Origin: Janibacter limosus
GTDB taxonomy: Bacteria > Actinomycetota > Actinomycetes > Actinomycetales > Dermatophilaceae
DNA length: 64,000 nucleotides
Assembly: GCF_004295485.1 (NCBI RefSeq)
Contig: NZ_CP036164.1
Coordinates: forward strand, 3,286,001 to 3,350,000
Reading direction: 5' to 3'
Part shown: positions 12,145 to 21,760 of the stretch, piece after piece
Numbering within the stretch: position 1 is the stretch's first letter
Layout: each line of letters starts with the position of its first letter
Notes under the pieces: model-generated
Database searches by the model: none
Seen by the model: only the letters and a program-made list of their open reading frames with translations
What the model was told of the DNA's origin: nothing
Position numbers and translations under genes: made by a program

Positions 12145-13359
12145 ATGGCCGCACACGCATACATCTACGACGCCGTGCGGACCCCGCGCGGCAAGGGGAA
12201 GGCGTCGGGTGCACTGCACGGCACCAAGCCCGTCGACCTCGTCGTCGGGCTGATCCAGGCGCTCCGCGAGCGCAACCCCGGCCTCGACGAAGGGAGGATC
12301 GCCGACCTCGTCCTCGGGATCGTCTCGCCGGTCGGTGACCAGGGGATGGTCCTGCCACGCACCGCGGCACTGCTCGCCGGGATGCCGGACACGGTCCCGG
12401 GCCTGCAGATCAACCGCTTCTGCGGCTCAGGGCTGAGCGCCGTCAACACGGCCGCGGAGAAGGTCGCTGCCGGCTGGGAGGACGTGGTCCTCGCCGGCGG
12501 TGTCGAGTCGATGTCCCGGGTGCCGATGGGCTCCGACGGCGGCGCCTGGGCGATGGACCCGGCGACCTCGATGCGCCTGGGCTTCACCCCCCAAGGCGTC
12601 TCGATCGACCTGCTCGCGACGATCGAGGGCATCACCCGTGAGGACGTCGACGCCTACGCCGCGCGCTCGCACGAGCGGGCCGCCCACGCGTGGGACCAGG
12701 GCTGGTTCGACCGCTCGATCGTCCCGGTCCGCGACATGAACGGCCAGCTGGTCCTCGAGCGTGACGAGATCGTCCGGCCCGAGGCCACGGTCGAGTCCCT
12801 GGGGGCCCTCAAGCCCTCTTTCGCGGCGGTCGGCGCACAGGGCGGCTTCGACGCCGTGGCGCTGCAGCGCTACCCGCAGGCCGAGCGCATCGACCACATC
12901 CACACCCCCGGCAACTCCTCCGGCATCGTCGACGGGGCCGCGCTGTCGATCCTGGCCACCCGGGAGGCCGGCGAGGAGATGGGCCTGACGCCACGGGCGC
13001 GCGTCGTCGCGACCGCCACGAGCGGCGCCGACACGGTGATCATGCTGAGCGGCCCGGTGCCCGCCTCGCGCAAGGCGCTGGACATCGCCGGGCTGAGCGT
13101 GTCCGACATCGACCTCTGGGAGGTCAACGAGGCCTTCGCCGCCGTGCCGATCTGGTTCGGCCGGGAGATGGGTGTCTCGGAGGAGATCATCAACGTCAAC
13201 GGCGGCGCGATCGCCATGGGGCACCCGCTCGGGGCGACCGGAGCGATGCTCATGAACACCGTGCTCGACGAGCTCGAGCGGCGCGACGAGCAGCGCGCCC
13301 TCATCACCCTCTGCATCGGCGCCGGCATGGGCGTCGCCACGATCATCGAACGCGTCTGA
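12145..13359 (+). CDS. fadA: Acetyl-CoA C-acyltransferase (3-ketoacyl-CoA thiolase)
   Basis: A 404-residue classic beta-oxidation thiolase that cleaves 3-ketoacyl-CoA to acetyl-CoA plus a shortened acyl-CoA. The nucleophile is C93 in NRFCGSGLS, the base His is in [14 protein letters not shown], and the second Cys is in CIGAGMG at the C terminus. It starts a five-gene operon with the multifunctional FadB 17 bp downstream, the usual FadA-FadB partner set of the trifunctional complex. Confidence 0.92.
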   Translation: MAAHAYIYDAVRTPRGKGKASGALHGTKPVDLVVGLIQALRERNPGLDEGRIADLVLGIVSPVGDQGMVLPRTAALLAGMPDTVPGLQINRFCGSGLSAVNTAAEKVAAGWEDVVLAGGVESMSRVPMGSDGGAWAMDPATSMRLGFTPQGVSIDLLATIEGITREDVDAYAARSHERAAHAWDQGWFDRSIVPVRDMNGQLVLERDEIVRPEATVESLGALKPSFAAVGAQGGFDAVALQRYPQAERIDHIHTPGNSSGIVDGAALSILATREAGEEMGLTPRARVVATATSGADTVIMLSGPVPASRKALDIAGLSVSDIDLWEVNEAFAAVPIWFGREMGVSEEIINVNGGAIAMGHPLGATGAMLMNTVLDELERRDEQRALITLCIGAGMGVATIIERV

Positions 13360-13376
13360 CGGACCAGGAGCACGCC

Positions 13377-15554
13377 ATGACCACCGATCACATCCGCCTG
13401 GAGCGACGCGAGGACGGCATCGTCGTCCTGACGCTGGACCACCCCACCCAGGACGTCAACACCATCAGCGAGGACTTCCAGGCCTCGCTCACCCGAGCCG
13501 TCGACGAGATCGTCGCCGGCCGGGAGGACATCACGGGCGTCGTCGTGACCTCGGCCAAGAAGGACTTCCTCGCCGGGGCCGACCTCGTCGAGCTGCGCGC
13601 CTCCATGGACGCCGGCGACGACCTCACCGCGATGTTCGAGACCTTCAAGGGCAACCTGCGACGTCTCGAGACGCTCGGGCGCCCCGTCGTCGCGGCCATC
13701 AACGGCACCGCGCTGGGGGGCGGCTTCGAGATCGCCCTCGCCTGCCACCACCGCATCGCGCTGGACGGCCCGAAGATCCGCATCGGTTTGCCGGAGGTGC
13801 AGCTCGGCCTCCTCCCGGGCGGCGGTGGCGTTACGCGCCTCGTGCGCCTCCTCGGCCTCCAGAGCGCCCTGACCCAGCACCTGCTCACCGGTGCGCGTCA
13901 CCGGGTGGCAGCCGCTCTCGAGGCCGGGCTGGTCGACGAGACCGTCACCGAGCCGGAGGCCCTGCTGCCGGCGGCGATCGCGTGGATCACCGCGAACCCG
14001 CAGGCCGCCGCCCCGTGGGACGTCGAGGGCTACCGGATGCCCGGCGGCACGCCCGACAGCCCGAAGCTGGCGGCGATCCTGCCGTCCTTCGGCGCCACCC
14101 TGCTCAAGCAGATCGGCAATGCCCCGATGCCCGCGCCCAAGGCGATCCTCGCGGCAGCCGTCGAGGGCGCCAAGGTCGACGTCGACACCGCCTCGAGCAT
14201 CGAGACGCGCTACGTCGTGAGCCTCCTGCGCGATCGGGTGGCCCGCAACATGGTGCAGGCCTTCTTCTTCGACATGCAGCACTGCACGAGCGGGGGCGCG
14301 CGTCCCACGCAGGCCGACGGGACCCCCTTCGCCGAGCGTCGTCCGACGAAGGTCGCGGTCATCGGCGCCGGGATGATGGGCGCGGGCATCGCGTACGTCA
14401 CCGCCAAGGCCGGGATCGACGTCGTCCTCAAGGACGTCGAGCTCGCCTCGGCGGAGAAGGGCAAGGCCTACTCGCGCACCCTCGTCGACACGGCTGTCGC
14501 CACGGGTCGTCTGACGCAGGGCAAGGCCGACGAGCTCCTGGCCCGGATCCACCCGAGTGCCGACAGCGCCGACCTCGCCGGCTGCGACTTCGTCGTCGAG
14601 GCCGTCTTCGAGTCGCCGGAGCTGAAGGACCAGGTCTTCCGTGAGCTCGAGCCGGTGGTCGCTCCTGACGCCCTGCTCGGCTCCAACACGTCGACCCTGC
14701 CGATCACCGGCCTCGCTGGCTCCGTCACGCGCCCGCAGGCCTTCATCGGGCTGCACTTCTTCTCTCCCGTGGACAAGATGCCGCTGCTGGAGATCATCCG
14801 CGGCGAGCAGACCGACGACGAGACCCTGGCGCGCGCCCTGGACTACACCCAGGCCATCGGGATGACCCCGATCGTCGTCAACGACTCCCGTGGCTTCTAC
14901 ACCTCGCGCGTCTTCGCCCGCTACATCATGGAGGCCGCGACGATGCTCGACGAAGGGATCGCTCCCTCCGTCATCGAGCAGGCCGGCCGCCGCGCCGGGT
15001 ACCCGGCCCCACCGCTGCAGCTGAGCGACGAGCTCAACCTCATCACCCTGCAGAAGATCATGGCCGAGTCGCAGCGCGCGGCCGCGCAGGACCCGAAGAT
15101 GGCCGCGCCCGAAGGGGCCCTGCGGGTCATCGACCGGATGGTCGACGAGCTGCAGCGGACCGGTCGCCAGGCCGGGCAGGGCTTCTACGACTACGCCGAC
15201 GGCAAGCGGGTCGGGCTCTGGCCGGGGCTCTTCGAGCACTTCGGCACGCAGCCCACTCCGAGTGTCCTCGAACCTGCGCCCGATCTGGACGAGCTCGTCG
15301 ACCGGTTCCTGCTCGGTCAGGCGATCGAGGCGCAACGGTGCGTCGACGAGGGCGTCATCGAGTCCGACGCGGAGGCCAACATCGGCGCGATCTTCGGTTT
15401 CGGCTTCCCGCCGTGGACCGGTGGCCCCCGCCAGTTCCTCGCGACCTACCCCGGTGGGGCGGACGCGCTGCGTGCTCGGTGCACCGAGCTGGAGGCGCGC
15501 CACGGTGCTCGCTTCCACGCGTCCGACGCGATCACCGACGGCGTGTGGCCATGA
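13377..15554 (+). CDS. fadB: Multifunctional 3-hydroxyacyl-CoA dehydrogenase / enoyl-CoA hydratase
   Basis: A 725-residue fusion protein. Residues ~1-290 form the enoyl-CoA hydratase (GGGFEIALACHH oxyanion segment and IGLPEVQLGLLPGGGG with a catalytic Glu). Residues ~320-500 form the NAD-binding hydroxyacyl-CoA dehydrogenase (VIGAGMMGAG; catalytic His in GLHFFSPVDKM), followed by the C-terminal dimer domains. It converts enoyl-CoA to 3-ketoacyl-CoA for FadA. Ribosome site AGGAG precedes the ATG. The stop overlaps the next ATG, so the operon is translationally coupled. Confidence 0.93.
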   Translation: MTTDHIRLERREDGIVVLTLDHPTQDVNTISEDFQASLTRAVDEIVAGREDITGVVVTSAKKDFLAGADLVELRASMDAGDDLTAMFETFKGNLRRLETLGRPVVAAINGTALGGGFEIALACHHRIALDGPKIRIGLPEVQLGLLPGGGGVTRLVRLLGLQSALTQHLLTGARHRVAAALEAGLVDETVTEPEALLPAAIAWITANPQAAAPWDVEGYRMPGGTPDSPKLAAILPSFGATLLKQIGNAPMPAPKAILAAAVEGAKVDVDTASSIETRYVVSLLRDRVARNMVQAFFFDMQHCTSGGARPTQADGTPFAERRPTKVAVIGAGMMGAGIAYVTAKAGIDVVLKDVELASAEKGKAYSRTLVDTAVATGRLTQGKADELLARIHPSADSADLAGCDFVVEAVFESPELKDQVFRELEPVVAPDALLGSNTSTLPITGLAGSVTRPQAFIGLHFFSPVDKMPLLEIIRGEQTDDETLARALDYTQAIGMTPIVVNDSRGFYTSRVFARYIMEAATMLDEGIAPSVIEQAGRRAGYPAPPLQLSDELNLITLQKIMAESQRAAAQDPKMAAPEGALRVIDRMVDELQRTGRQAGQGFYDYADGKRVGLWPGLFEHFGTQPTPSVLEPAPDLDELVDRFLLGQAIEAQRCVDEGVIESDAEANIGAIFGFGFPPWTGGPRQFLATYPGGADALRARCTELEARHGARFHASDAITDGVWP

Positions 15555-17371
15555 GCACGCCGGTCATCGTCGACGAGGTCGACGGCGGGCCCGCCGCAGA
15601 GACCTTCCCCCGGACGGGACCGCTCGCCGTGGACTGGATCGCCGAGGTGCCCGAGGCAGTCCTCATGCGGATCCCACCGGGCGGCGACACCGCGGCGCCC
15701 CTGGAGGCGTGGGAGTCGCTGACCGCCGAGGGTTTCCGAGACCGGGTCCGCACCCTGGCACGTGGTCTCATCGGGCTGGGGCTCGAGCGGGGCGACCGCC
15801 TGTCGATCATGAGTCGCACCCGTGTGGAGTGGACGCTGCTGTCCTGGGCGAGCGCCTATGCCGGCATCGTCGTCGTCCCCGTCTACGAGACCTCGGCGCC
15901 GACCCAGGTGGAGTGGAACCTCACCGACGCCGGCGTCAGCCTCCTGGTCGTGGAGGACGCCGCGCTCCGGGCGGCCAGCGCCGTCGACGAGCTCGCCGAC
16001 GTCGACCGGCCCGACGCCCTCGTCATCGACGAGGGCGCCCTTGCCCGGATCGAGGAGGCTGCTGCCTCCGTCGACGAGGAGCGCCTCGACCAGCGGGCCG
16101 CCTCCGTGGAGGAGAGCGACCTCATCACGATCGTCTACACCTCGGGCACGACCGGGCGCCCCAAGGGGTGCGCGATCAGCCACTCCGGCTTCCTCCAGGG
16201 GATCGATGGTCCGCTCGCGATCATCGGCGAGCGGATCAGTGCCAGTGACTCGCCGAGCACGGTGCTCATGCTGCCGCTGGCGCACATCTTCGGTCGCGTC
16301 ATCGAGGCCTCGACGCTGCTGTCGCGCCACGTCCTCGTGCACGAGCCCGACATGACCCACCTCGTGCAGGCCTTCGCCACGCACCGCCCGACCTACATCG
16401 GGTCGGTGCCCCGGGTCTTCGAAAAGGTGCACGCGAGTGCCTCCGCCGCGGCCCAGGCGAAGGGAGAGCGCGGCGCCAAGGTCTTCGCCGCGGCCGAGGC
16501 GACCGCCGTCGAGTGGGCCCGGACCGACTCCCCGGGCCTCGGCCTGCGGGTGCGGCACGCGCTCTTCGACCGGCTGGTCTACCGCAAGCTGCGCGCGGCG
16601 CTCGGCGACGAGTGCCGCACGATCATCTCGGGCGGCAGCGCGCTGAGCGAGCACCTCAGTGACTTCTTCGCGGGCGTCGGCCTGGAGATCATCGAGGGCT
16701 ACGGCCTCACCGAGGTCGGGGTGACGTCGGCCAACCCGCCCGGCCGGACCCGGGTCGGTACCGTCGGGGTGCCCACGCCGGGCACCCGCATGGCCATCGA
16801 CGACCTGGGTGAGGTCCTCATCAGCACCCAGGCACGGATGACCGAGTACCACGCCAACCCCGAGGCCACGCAGGCTGCCTTCACGGGGGAGTGGTACCGG
16901 ACCGGCGACCTCGGAGTCATCGAGGACGGCTACCTGAGGATCATCGGTCGGTCCAAGGAGCTCATCGTCACCGCGGGTGGCAAGAACGTCGCACCCGTCG
17001 TGCTCGAGGCCGGGCTGCTCCAGCACCCTCTCATCGGTCAGGCCCTGGTCGTCGGTGACAACCGACCCTTCATCGCGGCGCTCCTCACGCTGGATGCCGA
17101 GGCCGCGCCCGCCTGGGCGCGCACCCACGACATCCCGGAGGGGACCGATCTGGCGTCCCACCCCACGGTCCTGGCCTCGATCCAGGAGCAGGTCGAGCTC
17201 GTCAACCAGGAGGTCTCCAGGGCGGAGTCGGTGCGTGCGTGGCGCCTGCTCCCGCAGGAGTGGACCGTCGAGTCCGGGGACCTCACCCCGACGATGAAGA
17301 TCAAGCGCTCCGTCATCGCCGAGCGCACGCACGACGTCATCGACGAGATGTACGAGAATCGCCGACGATGA
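15551..17371 (+). CDS. Long-chain fatty acid-CoA ligase (FadD15-like)
   Basis: A 606-residue adenylate-forming enzyme. The ATP signature is VYTSGTTGRPKGC (about residue 196), followed by a LPLAHIFGR segment, the YGLTEVGVTS adenylation motif and GRSKELIVTAGGKNV. The extra ~60 residues between signature and YGLTE are typical of the actinobacterial FadD15 / long-chain group, distinct from the two shorter ligases in the other operon. It supplies acyl-CoA to FadB/FadA and is coupled to both neighbours by ATGA overlaps. Confidence 0.88.
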   Translation: MSTPVIVDEVDGGPAAETFPRTGPLAVDWIAEVPEAVLMRIPPGGDTAAPLEAWESLTAEGFRDRVRTLARGLIGLGLERGDRLSIMSRTRVEWTLLSWASAYAGIVVVPVYETSAPTQVEWNLTDAGVSLLVVEDAALRAASAVDELADVDRPDALVIDEGALARIEEAAASVDEERLDQRAASVEESDLITIVYTSGTTGRPKGCAISHSGFLQGIDGPLAIIGERISASDSPSTVLMLPLAHIFGRVIEASTLLSRHVLVHEPDMTHLVQAFATHRPTYIGSVPRVFEKVHASASAAAQAKGERGAKVFAAAEATAVEWARTDSPGLGLRVRHALFDRLVYRKLRAALGDECRTIISGGSALSEHLSDFFAGVGLEIIEGYGLTEVGVTSANPPGRTRVGTVGVPTPGTRMAIDDLGEVLISTQARMTEYHANPEATQAAFTGEWYRTGDLGVIEDGYLRIIGRSKELIVTAGGKNVAPVVLEAGLLQHPLIGQALVVGDNRPFIAALLTLDAEAAPAWARTHDIPEGTDLASHPTVLASIQEQVELVNQEVSRAESVRAWRLLPQEWTVESGDLTPTMKIKRSVIAERTHDVIDEMYENRRR

Positions 17372-17958
17372 GCACTCACCCCCAGCCCCAGCAGCAGGAC
17401 CTCACCGCACGTGCCCGGATCCGCAACGCCACGCTCGAGCTCTACGCCGCGCGCGGCGAGGACAAGGTCTCGATGCGCACGGTCGCTGCTGAGGCGGGGG
17501 TGACCATCGGCCTCATCCAGCACCACTTCGGCACCAAGGAGGGCCTGGGCCAGGCCGTCGACGACTACGTCGTCTCGTACTTCGCCGGTGCACTGGCCAC
17601 GGTCGAGCCGATCGGTACCCCAGCCGAGGTCGTCGAGGCACGGGACGCCGCGGTGCAGCAGATGCTGCGCGCCAACCCCACCGTGGTGCGGTACATCAAC
17701 CGTGCCCTCATCGAGCCGGACGGTCGCGGTGGCCGCCTGCTGCGCGAGATCGTCGCCCTCACCGTCCGTGAGGTCGCGGAGCTGCGTCGCAGCGGCCACG
17801 CGTCGACGTCACGCTCCGACAAGGTCCAGGTGCTGCGCACGCTCATGGGCCAGGTCGGGCAGCTCTTCATCGATCCCGTCGTCGATGCCGTCTGGGACCA
17901 GCTCGACGGCGACCCCGACGGCCGCCCCGTCGCCCGGATCACCGTCAGCGCGGACTGA
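17368..17958 (+). CDS. TetR family regulator, paralogue of the 3633-4235 protein
   Basis: A 196-residue TetR protein encoded inside the second operon; its ATG overlaps the ligase stop. The helix-turn-helix (LTARARIRNATLELY ... GVTIGLIQHHFGTKEGL) closely matches the TetR divergent from the MaoC operon, and the C-terminal halves also align (VLRTLMGQVGQLFIDPVVDAVWDQL with MTRQLGQLLLQPMIDAMWEQL). Being cotranscribed with the genes it probably controls suggests autoregulation. The pair likely recognises similar acyl-CoA ligands and similar operators. Confidence 0.9.
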   Translation: MSTHPQPQQQDLTARARIRNATLELYAARGEDKVSMRTVAAEAGVTIGLIQHHFGTKEGLGQAVDDYVVSYFAGALATVEPIGTPAEVVEARDAAVQQMLRANPTVVRYINRALIEPDGRGGRLLREIVALTVREVAELRRSGHASTSRSDKVQVLRTLMGQVGQLFIDPVVDAVWDQLDGDPDGRPVARITVSAD

Positions 17959-18010
17959 CCCCACCCCCTTCGTCGCACCGGGCCCCACCCGGTGACGGAA
18001 AGCGAGAACC

Positions 18011-18865
18011 ATGAGCACCCCCATGCCCCTCGAGGGCGTCACCGTCGTCTCCATCGCCATCAACCTGCCCGGTCCCGCTGCCGCTGCGCGGCTGACGGCC
18101 CAGGGGGCGCGGGTCGTCACGGTGATCCCGCCGGGCGGTGACCCGCTGCAGCAGTTCGCCCGGGAGTACTTCGAGGAGCTGCACGACGGCCAGGAGCTGC
18201 GCACGCTCGACCTCAAGACGCAGGAGGGTCGCGCCGAGCTCGACGCCCTGCTGGCGACCGCCGATGTCTTCGTGACCTCCTCCCGGCCGTCCGCCCTGCG
18301 ACGTCTCGACCTGAACTTCGCGAGCGTGCACGCCCGACACCCGCAGGTCTGCCAGATCGACATCGTCGGGTACCCGGGTGAGCGCGCGGAGGTCCCCGGG
18401 CACGACCTCACCTACCAGGCGAGCAGCGGGCTGCTCGTGACCGGCAGCATGCCCAGGACGGCGATGATCGACCTGAGCGGCGCGGAGCGCGCTGCGGCCG
18501 AGGCGTCGGCGGCGCTCCTGGCCCGCGCCCGCCTGGGCGAGGGCATCCGTCGGGAGGTGGCCCTGTCCGACCTCGCGCACACCCTCTCGGGCCCGCTGCG
18601 CGCAGGTCTGACCGGCCCCGGGCAGCTCCTCGGCGGCGGACTGCCCGTCTACGCGATCCACGACACGGCCGACGGCCAGATCGCGCTCGCCGCTCTCGAG
18701 TCGCACTTCACGCACAACCTGCTCTCGCTCCTCGGGCTGTCTGCGCAGGAGTGCACCCATGAGCGGCTCGGTGCCGCCTTCGCCGAGAGGACGGCGCAGG
18801 AGTGGGCCGCGGTGGCCGACGAGCACGACATCCCGATCGTCGTCGTCGATAGCGCCGACGGCTGA
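18011..18865 (+). CDS. CaiB/BaiF CoA-transferase family protein (short)
   Basis: A 284-residue member of the class III CoA transferases, which move CoA between carboxylic acids or act as racemases. The N-terminal EGVTVVSIAINLPGPAAA matches the family start, and PGHDLTYQASSGLL contains the catalytic Asp. Full-length relatives are about 360-400 residues; this one lacks much of the C-terminal part, as alpha-methylacyl-CoA racemase-like short forms do. It is last in the operon. Conversion of a branched acyl-CoA epimer would fit, but this is inference. Confidence 0.75.
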   Translation: MSTPMPLEGVTVVSIAINLPGPAAAARLTAQGARVVTVIPPGGDPLQQFAREYFEELHDGQELRTLDLKTQEGRAELDALLATADVFVTSSRPSALRRLDLNFASVHARHPQVCQIDIVGYPGERAEVPGHDLTYQASSGLLVTGSMPRTAMIDLSGAERAAAEASAALLARARLGEGIRREVALSDLAHTLSGPLRAGLTGPGQLLGGGLPVYAIHDTADGQIALAALESHFTHNLLSLLGLSAQECTHERLGAAFAERTAQEWAAVADEHDIPIVVVDSADG

Positions 18866-18893
18866 GGCATCGCCGGCCCGCGGGTGGCCGCGA

Positions 18894-19801
18894 TCAGGGT
18901 CTCGAGGACGCCGGGAAGGACGTCGCGCGGACGGTGCGCGCGAGGGCCTCGAGCAGCACCTGCGCGCCCGGGGTCGGGTCGTGGCGCCAGGTCACGTGGA
19001 GCGGTAGCCGCGCCGGACGACGAAGGGGGGCCCAGGCCAGGCTGGCCGGGGCCTCCCGGGCGTAGTCGGTCGGCACGAGGGCGAAGGCCTGCCCGTCGGT
19101 CAGCAGGTACGAGTAGGACCCGGAGAACCGGGTCGCGGACTCGACGACCTGCGGGTCGACGCCGTTGTCCCGGCAGGCTCCTAGGACGAGGTCGTGGTAC
19201 TCGGGGTTCTGCTCGCGCGGCTAGATGAGCAGCCGCAGGTCGTCGAGGGCCGCCAGGTCCGCCGCCTCGCCGGTGCCGATGCGCTCACGTGCCGCGAGCA
19301 CGCACAGCTCGTCGGCGCCGAGGGTCGCCCGCTTGGTCCCCGGGACGCGGTCGACGAGGTGCCCGATGCCGACCTCCGCCTCCCCGGAGGCCAGGGCGGC
19401 AGAGACCTCGCCGGTGAGGACCTCGACGACCTCGACGAGCGGGCCCTCGTCAGAGCGCCGACCGCGCGCAGGGCCTCGGGCACGACCCGGTTGACCAGGC
19501 TGGGTGACGCGGCGAGGCGCACGACCTCACGGGTCGCCCGGACCCGGGCGACGCCCGCCTCGAGCCGGCGCGCGGCCGCGAGGACCTCCTGCGCGGCGGG
19601 CAGCAGCTCCCGGCCGGCAGGTGTGAGCGTCGTGCCGGCACGCGACCGGTCGAAGAGCCGCACGCCGAGGGTGCGCTCGAGCCCGCGGACCTCCCCGCTG
19701 ACCGTCGGTTGGGCCAGCCCCAGCTCGTCGGCCGCCCGCCCGAAGTGCCCCGTGCGCGCGAGCGTCGCGAAGACCGTGAGCCGGCGGAGCGTGAACTGCA
19801 T
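18894..19801 (-). pseudogene. Broken LysR family regulator
   Basis: The N-terminal winged helix is intact (MQFTLRRLTVFATLARTGHF... LGLAQPTVSGEVRGLERTLG). Reading then shifts frame near 19445-19455: the continuation TGEVSAALASGEAEVGIGHL is in another frame. That frame meets an in-frame TAG at 19221-19223 (LLI-stop-PREQNPEYHD; a single-base change from a Tyr codon) before resuming to the natural stop at 18894. Two independent lesions argue for real inactivation over one sequencing slip. A working copy would have been about 300 residues. It is divergent from psuG and may once have controlled that cluster. Confidence 0.8.
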
Positions 19802-19903
19802 AGGTGTCAGCCTATGACTCGATACCGACCTGGGTCTGGTTCGTCGCGGTGCGCCTTCCTACGGTGGGGTCAGACCCCCTTCGTCCCCGTCCCGAGGAGT
19901 GCC

Positions 19904-20814
19904 ATGACCCCCTTCGTCCGCGTCGCCGCCGAGGTGCAGGAGGCCGTCACCGCCGGCAGCCCCGTCGTGGCCCTCGAGTCGACGATCTTCACCCACGGTC
20001 TGCCCCGCCCGCGCAACGTCGAGGTCGCCGAGGAGGCCGAGCAGATCGTCCGCGACGCCGGCGCCGTGCCGGCCACCATCGGGGTCGTCCACGGTGAGCC
20101 GGTCGTCGGCCTGACCCGTGACGAGATCGTCGAGCTCAGCCAGGACGACGACGTCCTCAAGTCGGGCATCCGCGAGCTGCCGATCGGCGCGGTCAACCGC
20201 AAGAACGCCGGCACGACCATCGCCGCCACCTCGCTCCTCGCCCACCGCGCCGGAGTCAAGGTCTTCGCCACCGGCGGCCTCGGCGGCGTCCACCACGGTG
20301 CGTCGACCAACTTCGACGAGTCCGCCGACCTGCTCGCCCTCGCGCTCAACCCGATCGTCCTCGTCAGCTCCGGGGCCAAGGCCGTCCTCGACGTCCACGC
20401 CACCCTCGAGCGCTTCGAGAGCCTGAGCGTGCCGATCGTCGGCTACCGCACCCACGCCTACCCGGGCTTCTACTCCACCGAGTCCGGCTTCGCCGTGCCG
20501 CACCGCATCGAGACCCCGCAGGACGCCGCGACGATCTACGCGACCCAGCGCGCCCTCGACCTGACGACCGCCCTCCTCGTGGCCAACCCGTCCCGGCCGA
20601 CGAGCAGCTCGACCCGTCGCTGCTCGACGGGGCCATCGAGAAGGCCTGGGCCGCGCTCGAGCAGCAGGGCATCTCCGGGCAGGAGGTCACCCCCTTCCTC
20701 CTCGACTTCATCCGCCGCGAGACGGGCGACGCCAGCCTCGACGCCAACGTCGCGCTCTACCGCAACAACGTGCGGCTGGCGTCGCAGATCGCCGTCGCCC
20801 TGACGCGGGGCTGA
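19904..20814 (+). pseudogene. psuG: Pseudouridine-5'-phosphate glycosidase, frameshifted near the 3' end
   Basis: PsuG splits pseudouridine 5'-phosphate into uracil and ribose 5-phosphate. Residues 1-230 are normal (VALESTIFTHGLPRPRN, TIGVVHGEPVVGLT, KNAGTTIAATSLLA, FATGGLGGVHHG). After LLVANP (about 20592) one base is missing; restoring it gives VPADEQLDPSLLDGAIEKAW and onward to a normal C terminus (NNVRLASQIAVALTRG) with TGA at 20812-20814. As written, translation would run into an unrelated Arg/Ser-rich frame. The lesion sits in AACCCGTCCCGG, so either a true deletion or a miscalled G. The next gene starts six bases on. Confidence 0.85.
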
Positions 20815-20820
20815 CCGGCC

Positions 20821-21717
20821 GTGCTGGGCGTCATCGGCGACGTCGTGCAGGACGTCGTGGTCTGGATGCAGGAGCCGTTGCGCCCGGCGACGGACACGCA
20901 GTCGGAGATCACCATGCGGCGCGGCGGGTCGGCGGCCAACGTCGCCGCCTTCGCCGGGCCACGGCACCCGACGCGGTTCATCGGGCGCGTCGGTGACGAC
21001 ATCGGGGGCTACGCGGTGCGCCGCGAGCTCGAGGACCGAGGCGTCGACGTGCGCCTCCAGGTCGGGGCGATGACCGGCATGATCGTCGTGCTCATCGACG
21101 ACCGCGGCGAGCGGATGATGTTTCCCTCCCGCGGAGAGTCGGCCCTCATCGAGCACGTCGACGACGCGTGGCTCGAGGACCTCGAGATCCTCCACATCAC
21201 CGGCTACTCGCTCGCGAGCGAGCCGTCGGCCGCCAGCGTCCTCGACGCCGCCCGTCGGGTGCGCGCGGGAGGTGGCCGCATCTCCTTCGACCTGTCGTCC
21301 ACCGGCATGATCGAGCTGCACGGCCGCGCGGCCTTCACCGACCTCGTGCGCAGCCTCGCGCCCGACTTCATCTCGGCCAACGAGGACGAGACCGCCCTGC
21401 TGCGGCTCGTCGAGGGCGACGGGCCGGGGCCGCTCGCCCTCGACCTGCCCGGCACGGTCGTGCTCGCCCGCGCCGGCCAGGACCCCACCCGCATCTTCCG
21501 CGGCGGTCAGGTCGTCGCGACCGTCCCCGTGGAGCCCGTCGACGACGTCCGCGACATGACCGGCGCCGGGGACGCCTTCAACGCCGGCTTCCTCACCGCC
21601 GTGCTCACCGGAGCCGGCCTCGAGGAGGCCGTCCAGTCCGGTCATGGCCTCTCCCGGGGGGTGCTCGCCCACCCGGGGGCGACCGAGGGGCCGCACACAC
21701 CCCCTTCGCGCGCCTGA
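20821..21717 (+). CDS. psuK: PfkB family kinase, probable pseudouridine kinase
   Basis: A 298-residue ribokinase-fold enzyme that would phosphorylate pseudouridine for PsuG. The GTG start at 20821 lies six bases after psuG. N-terminal GGSAANVAAF and the C-terminal DMTGAGDAFNAGFL (catalytic Asp of GAGD) are the two PfkB signatures. Gene order psuG-psuK-transporter is the usual pseudouridine salvage set. The last residues, encoded over one CCCCCTTCG copy, are HTPPSRA. Confidence 0.85.
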   Translation: MLGVIGDVVQDVVVWMQEPLRPATDTQSEITMRRGGSAANVAAFAGPRHPTRFIGRVGDDIGGYAVRRELEDRGVDVRLQVGAMTGMIVVLIDDRGERMMFPSRGESALIEHVDDAWLEDLEILHITGYSLASEPSAASVLDAARRVRAGGGRISFDLSSTGMIELHGRAAFTDLVRSLAPDFISANEDETALLRLVEGDGPGPLALDLPGTVVLARAGQDPTRIFRGGQVVATVPVEPVDDVRDMTGAGDAFNAGFLTAVLTGAGLEEAVQSGHGLSRGVLAHPGATEGPHTPPSRA

Positions 21718-21760
21718 TCCGCCCCACCCCACCGCCGCTCTCGAGGAAGAGGTGCCGCGC

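Noticed and set aside
12870..15518. An 882-codon minus-strand open frame
   Set aside because: It is the shadow of fadA/fadB in GC-rich codon bias. Both sense genes have complete motifs.
19181..19800. Programmed frameshift or readthrough in the LysR gene
   Set aside because: There is no slippery heptamer or structure, and a second lesion (TAG) lies downstream. Simple decay is the better reading.
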